Origin: Sediminibacterium goheungense
GTDB taxonomy: Bacteria; Bacteroidota; Bacteroidia; Chitinophagales; Chitinophagaceae
Length of the DNA stretch: 64,000 nt
Assembly (NCBI RefSeq): GCF_004361915.1
Contig: NZ_SNWP01000011.1
Span: 434,001-498,000 of the forward strand
Direction of reading: 5' to 3'
Below are positions 61,228 to 64,000 of this stretch, one piece after another (positions within the stretch are counted from its first letter, which is position 1; each line of letters opens with the position of its first letter). The position numbers were made by a program, and so were the translations under genes. Below the pieces are notes generated by a model that was not told where the DNA came from, did not search any database, and saw only the letters and a program-made list of their open reading frames with translations.

Positions 61228-62886
61228 ATGGAAGACAATGTTACCCTGCTATCAGCCGGTTCAACAGAAAATATGACCGCAGAACCGCTGCCGCCATCAA
61301 CAGGTCTGGCTCCTTATACAGGGCCATGGACAGAAGCGGAAGTGATTCACTTACTCAAACGCTGTACGTTTGGGGCCAAACGTAGTGATATAGCTTATTT
61401 CAGGTCACTCACCTGTGCCCAGGCGGTGGATGCATTGTTAACCATTCCACCGGATGCACCTGCGCCACCAGTAAAGGAATATGCAACGCCTACTAATGCT
61501 ACTACTCCTGATACCAACATTCTCCAGGGCAATACATGGGTAAATGATCCCAATACTGATGGTACAGTAGCCAGTTTGCGAAGGGCTTCTTTTAAAAAAT
61601 GGTGGATGGGACAAATGATAAAACAGGACAGCAATATCCGCGAGAAAATGACACTGTTCTGGCACAATCATTTTGCTACAGAGAGTACCGATATCAATGC
61701 CCAGTTTGTATACAAGCACCATGCATTGCTTCGCAGTTATGCAATCGGTAATTTTAAATCACTGGTAAAAGCCGTAACACTCGACCCTGCCATGTTGGTG
61801 TACCTGAACGGACAACTTAACCAGGCGGTAGCACCGGATGAAAACTATGGGAGAGAATTGCAGGAGCTTTTCTGCTGCGGAAAAGGCCCCGGTTCACAGT
61901 ATACAGAAGAAGATGTACAGGAAGCCGCAAGGGTATTAACCGGATGGCGCAATAATGCGAATACGATTTCTTCTTTTTATGACAATAACAGGCATGATAA
62001 AAAAAATAAGCAGTTCTCTTCATTTTATAACAATACCATCATCACAGGTAAAAATGGTCCAACAGCAGGCGAGGAAGAACTGGATGAACTGTTGAATATG
62101 ATTTTTGCTACCAATGAAGTGGCAGAATATATGTGCAGAAGACTGTATCGCTGGTTTGTGTACTACGATATTGATGATATGGTTGAAAACAATATCATTA
62201 AACCACTGGCTGTACTATTTCGTAATGCCAATTATGAAGTGGCGCCTGTATTGCGTACACTTTTGATGAGCGAACATTTTTTTGATATTCTTTCACGTGG
62301 CTGCCAGATAAAAAGTCCGGTTGATCTGGTGGTGGGTATGTGTCGTGAATTTGAAATTCCTTTTCAACCCGATACGGAATACATTACCAATTATGGTCAC
62401 TGGAACTATCTGGTTACCCAATGCAGTAATCTTCAACAAAACATCGGAGATCCACCGGATGTAAGTGGATGGAAAGCGTATTACCAGGAACCCCAGTTCT
62501 ATGAAATATGGATCAACAGTGATACGCTTCCCAAGCGTAATCAGTTTACCGATACTATGGTAACCAATGGTTATACCTTTTCAGGAACAAAAATGATCAT
62601 TGATGGTGCAGCACTGGCGAAAACATTCAGCAATCCCGGCGACCCCAATCAGCTGATCAATGATTTTACAAAACTCATGTACCGGATTGATTTATCAGAC
62701 GCTTCAAAAGCACAGATCAAGAAAGATATATTGCTTGGAGGGCAGTCGCAGGATTATTACTGGACCAATGCATGGGATCAGTTTGTGAATAATCCGGGCG
62801 ATATGGCCAATACCACCACAGTGCGTAATTATATACGTGATCTGCTGAAATATTTAATGAACCTCGCAGAGTACCAACTCGCTTAA
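61228..62886 (+). CDS. DUF1800 protein
   Basis: 552 residues: WTEAEVIHLLKRCTFGAKRSDIAYF is the N-terminal DUF1800 hallmark, then REKMTLFWHNHFATEST, NYGRELQELFCCGKGPGSQYTEEDVQEAARVLTGWR and GDPPDVSGWKAYYQEP. The family has no known activity but is nearly always followed by a DUF1501 gene, as here (11 bp). A recognisable signal peptide is not present at this start. Confidence 0.9.
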   Translation: MEDNVTLLSAGSTENMTAEPLPPSTGLAPYTGPWTEAEVIHLLKRCTFGAKRSDIAYFRSLTCAQAVDALLTIPPDAPAPPVKEYATPTNATTPDTNILQGNTWVNDPNTDGTVASLRRASFKKWWMGQMIKQDSNIREKMTLFWHNHFATESTDINAQFVYKHHALLRSYAIGNFKSLVKAVTLDPAMLVYLNGQLNQAVAPDENYGRELQELFCCGKGPGSQYTEEDVQEAARVLTGWRNNANTISSFYDNNRHDKKNKQFSSFYNNTIITGKNGPTAGEEELDELLNMIFATNEVAEYMCRRLYRWFVYYDIDDMVENNIIKPLAVLFRNANYEVAPVLRTLLMSEHFFDILSRGCQIKSPVDLVVGMCREFEIPFQPDTEYITNYGHWNYLVTQCSNLQQNIGDPPDVSGWKAYYQEPQFYEIWINSDTLPKRNQFTDTMVTNGYTFSGTKMIIDGAALAKTFSNPGDPNQLINDFTKLMYRIDLSDASKAQIKKDILLGGQSQDYYWTNAWDQFVNNPGDMANTTTVRNYIRDLLKYLMNLAEYQLA

Positions 62887-62897
62887 AACCTAACAAA

Positions 62898-64000
62898 ATG
62901 CGAAGAAGAGATTTTTTACGCAATGCTGCACCCGCCGGTGTGATGCTGCCATCGCTGATCAATGGCATGACGGTAAAAGCTTTTGGTGCAGAGTCATTAC
63001 TCATGCAGGGTTTATTCCCACCCACCACCGAAACAGATCACGTATTGGTTATTATTCAGCTAAATGGTGGGAATGACGGATTGAATACAGTAATTCCGCT
63101 GGAGTATTTTCCCAATTATATCCGGGCCCGCTCAAACATGTATATACCACAACAGAAAGTGTTAACTCTGGAGGGCACGAATAAAGTGGGACTGCATCCA
63201 TCAATGACAGGTATGCAGTCATTATTCAATGACGGTAAAATGAGTGTGATTCATTCTGTGGGTTATCCGCAACCCAATTTTTCTCATTTCCGGGCCACTG
63301 ATATCTGGATGAGTGCGAGCGATAGTAAAGAAGTGGTGAACAGCGGATGGACAGGCCGATACCTGAATTATGAATACCCGAATTTTCCGAATGGTTATCC
63401 AAACAGTACAATGCCGGATCCGCTGGCTATTCAGATCGGATCAACTACCTCACTTGCCTTGCAGGGGCCGGCAGTGAGTATGGGTATGAGTATATCGAAT
63501 CCGAATAATTTTTATAACCTTATCAGTGGTGTGCAGGACCCTGCACCCAATACACCCGCAGGGAAAGAACTTACTTATATAAGAAAAGTAGCACAACAAA
63601 CCACGGAATACGCCGAAAGCATCAAAGCAGCATCAGCAAAAGTTACGCAGCAGGCACCCTATCCGAATAATTCACTCGCATCACAGTTAAAGATTGTGGC
63701 ACGTTTGGTGGCAGGCGGACTCAAAACAAGGATTTACATGGTAAGTTATGGCGGTTTTGATACACATTCTGCACAGGTGAATTCAACTGATACCACCACG
63801 GGTACACATGCCAACCTTCTGAAAAATGTAAGCGACTCTATCAAAGCATTTCAGGATGATTTGAAATTGCAGCAGGTAGAAGACAGGGTTGTGGGTATGA
63901 CTTTCTCTGAATTCGGGAGAAGAATAAAAAGTAATGGAAGTATCGGCACAGATCATGGTTCGGCAGCACCCATGTTTGTATTTGGTAAAAATGTGGATGC
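62898..64000 (+). CDS. DUF1501 protein, truncated by the window end
   Basis: At least 367 residues; the gene continues beyond 64000. The N-terminus MRRRDFLRNAAPAGVMLPSL is a twin-arginine (Tat) signal. Then HVLVIIQLNGGNDGLNTVIPL, FSHFRATDIWMSAS and the later GGFDTHSAQV and FSEFGRRIKSNGS(IG)TDHG block, which resemble the alkaline-phosphatase/sulfatase-like fold. It pairs with DUF1800. Probably exported in folded form; activity unknown. Confidence 0.9.
   Translation, partial: MRRRDFLRNAAPAGVMLPSLINGMTVKAFGAESLLMQGLFPPTTETDHVLVIIQLNGGNDGLNTVIPLEYFPNYIRARSNMYIPQQKVLTLEGTNKVGLHPSMTGMQSLFNDGKMSVIHSVGYPQPNFSHFRATDIWMSASDSKEVVNSGWTGRYLNYEYPNFPNGYPNSTMPDPLAIQIGSTTSLALQGPAVSMGMSISNPNNFYNLISGVQDPAPNTPAGKELTYIRKVAQQTTEYAESIKAASAKVTQQAPYPNNSLASQLKIVARLVAGGLKTRIYMVSYGGFDTHSAQVNSTDTTTGTHANLLKNVSDSIKAFQDDLKLQQVEDRVVGMTFSEFGRRIKSNGSIGTDHGSAAPMFVFGKNVD

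Overview
The window looks like chromosomal DNA of a Bacteroidota member, most likely family Chitinophagaceae. This rests on a complete type IX secretion/gliding core (gldK-gldL-gldM-gldN), Bacteroidetes-type families (DUF4271, DUF4136, TM2 plus DUF2752, DUF1501/DUF1800, ECF sigma next to a transmembrane/beta-barrel protein), TAnnTTTG-type promoter elements, moderate-to-low GC and a saproxanthin-type carotenoid operon. I see no transposase, integrase, phage or CRISPR array. Mobility is suggested only by many short intergenic palindromes.

Layout. 1-6.2 kb: tail of a polysaccharide deacetylase-like gene, then on the minus strand a DMT transporter, purH, comEC and a stand-alone C-terminal half of carB. 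6.2-9.1 kb: small proteins, an ECF sigma factor and a sulfatase. 9.1-14.9 kb: a DNA-damage/translesion island (DUF72, umuC, a umuD homologue lacking its catalytic dyad, two tandem 2H phosphoesterase-fold proteins, a SplB-like radical SAM protein). Five of these proteins carry a QxxLF beta-clamp-type pentapeptide, mostly at the C-terminus. 14.9-21.3 kb: an amino acid permease and a four-gene sugar-nucleotide operon led by a kinase-RapZ fusion, then a NagX-like acyltransferase. 21.5-24 kb: rfbBCA for dTDP-sugars.

24-32.7 kb: a CarH-like B12 photoreceptor/repressor, then an ECF sigma factor and seven carotenoid genes (crtI, crtB, idi, crtD-like, cruF-like, crtZ, crtY). TTTAAACAAA-type motifs lie upstream of both the regulator and the operon. 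32.7-33.2 kb: tRNA-Arg(CCG) surrounded by defective tandem copies in which GC palindromes replace the tRNA loops. 33.2-39 kb: an antiporter, TM2/DUF2752 proteins, MarC, a Cys-rich protein, and a BtuB-like receptor behind a cobalamin riboswitch whose variable arm is built from an intergenic palindrome. 39-51.3 kb: a permease, a PLP enzyme, a TolC/HlyD pair, gpsA, hemW, DUF4271, hemD-like and a DUF255 protein. 51.4-56.3 kb: gldKLMN. 56.5-64 kb: uvrC, a lipoprotein, a sigma/barrel regulator pair, DUF1800 and a truncated DUF1501.

How parts may work together. B12 uptake (riboswitch/BtuB) supplies the cofactor that the CarH-like protein would need to sense light and control carotenoid synthesis. 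The repair island looks like a clamp-recruited set flanking a divergent operator. All functions are inferred from sequence by eye; no database search was run.
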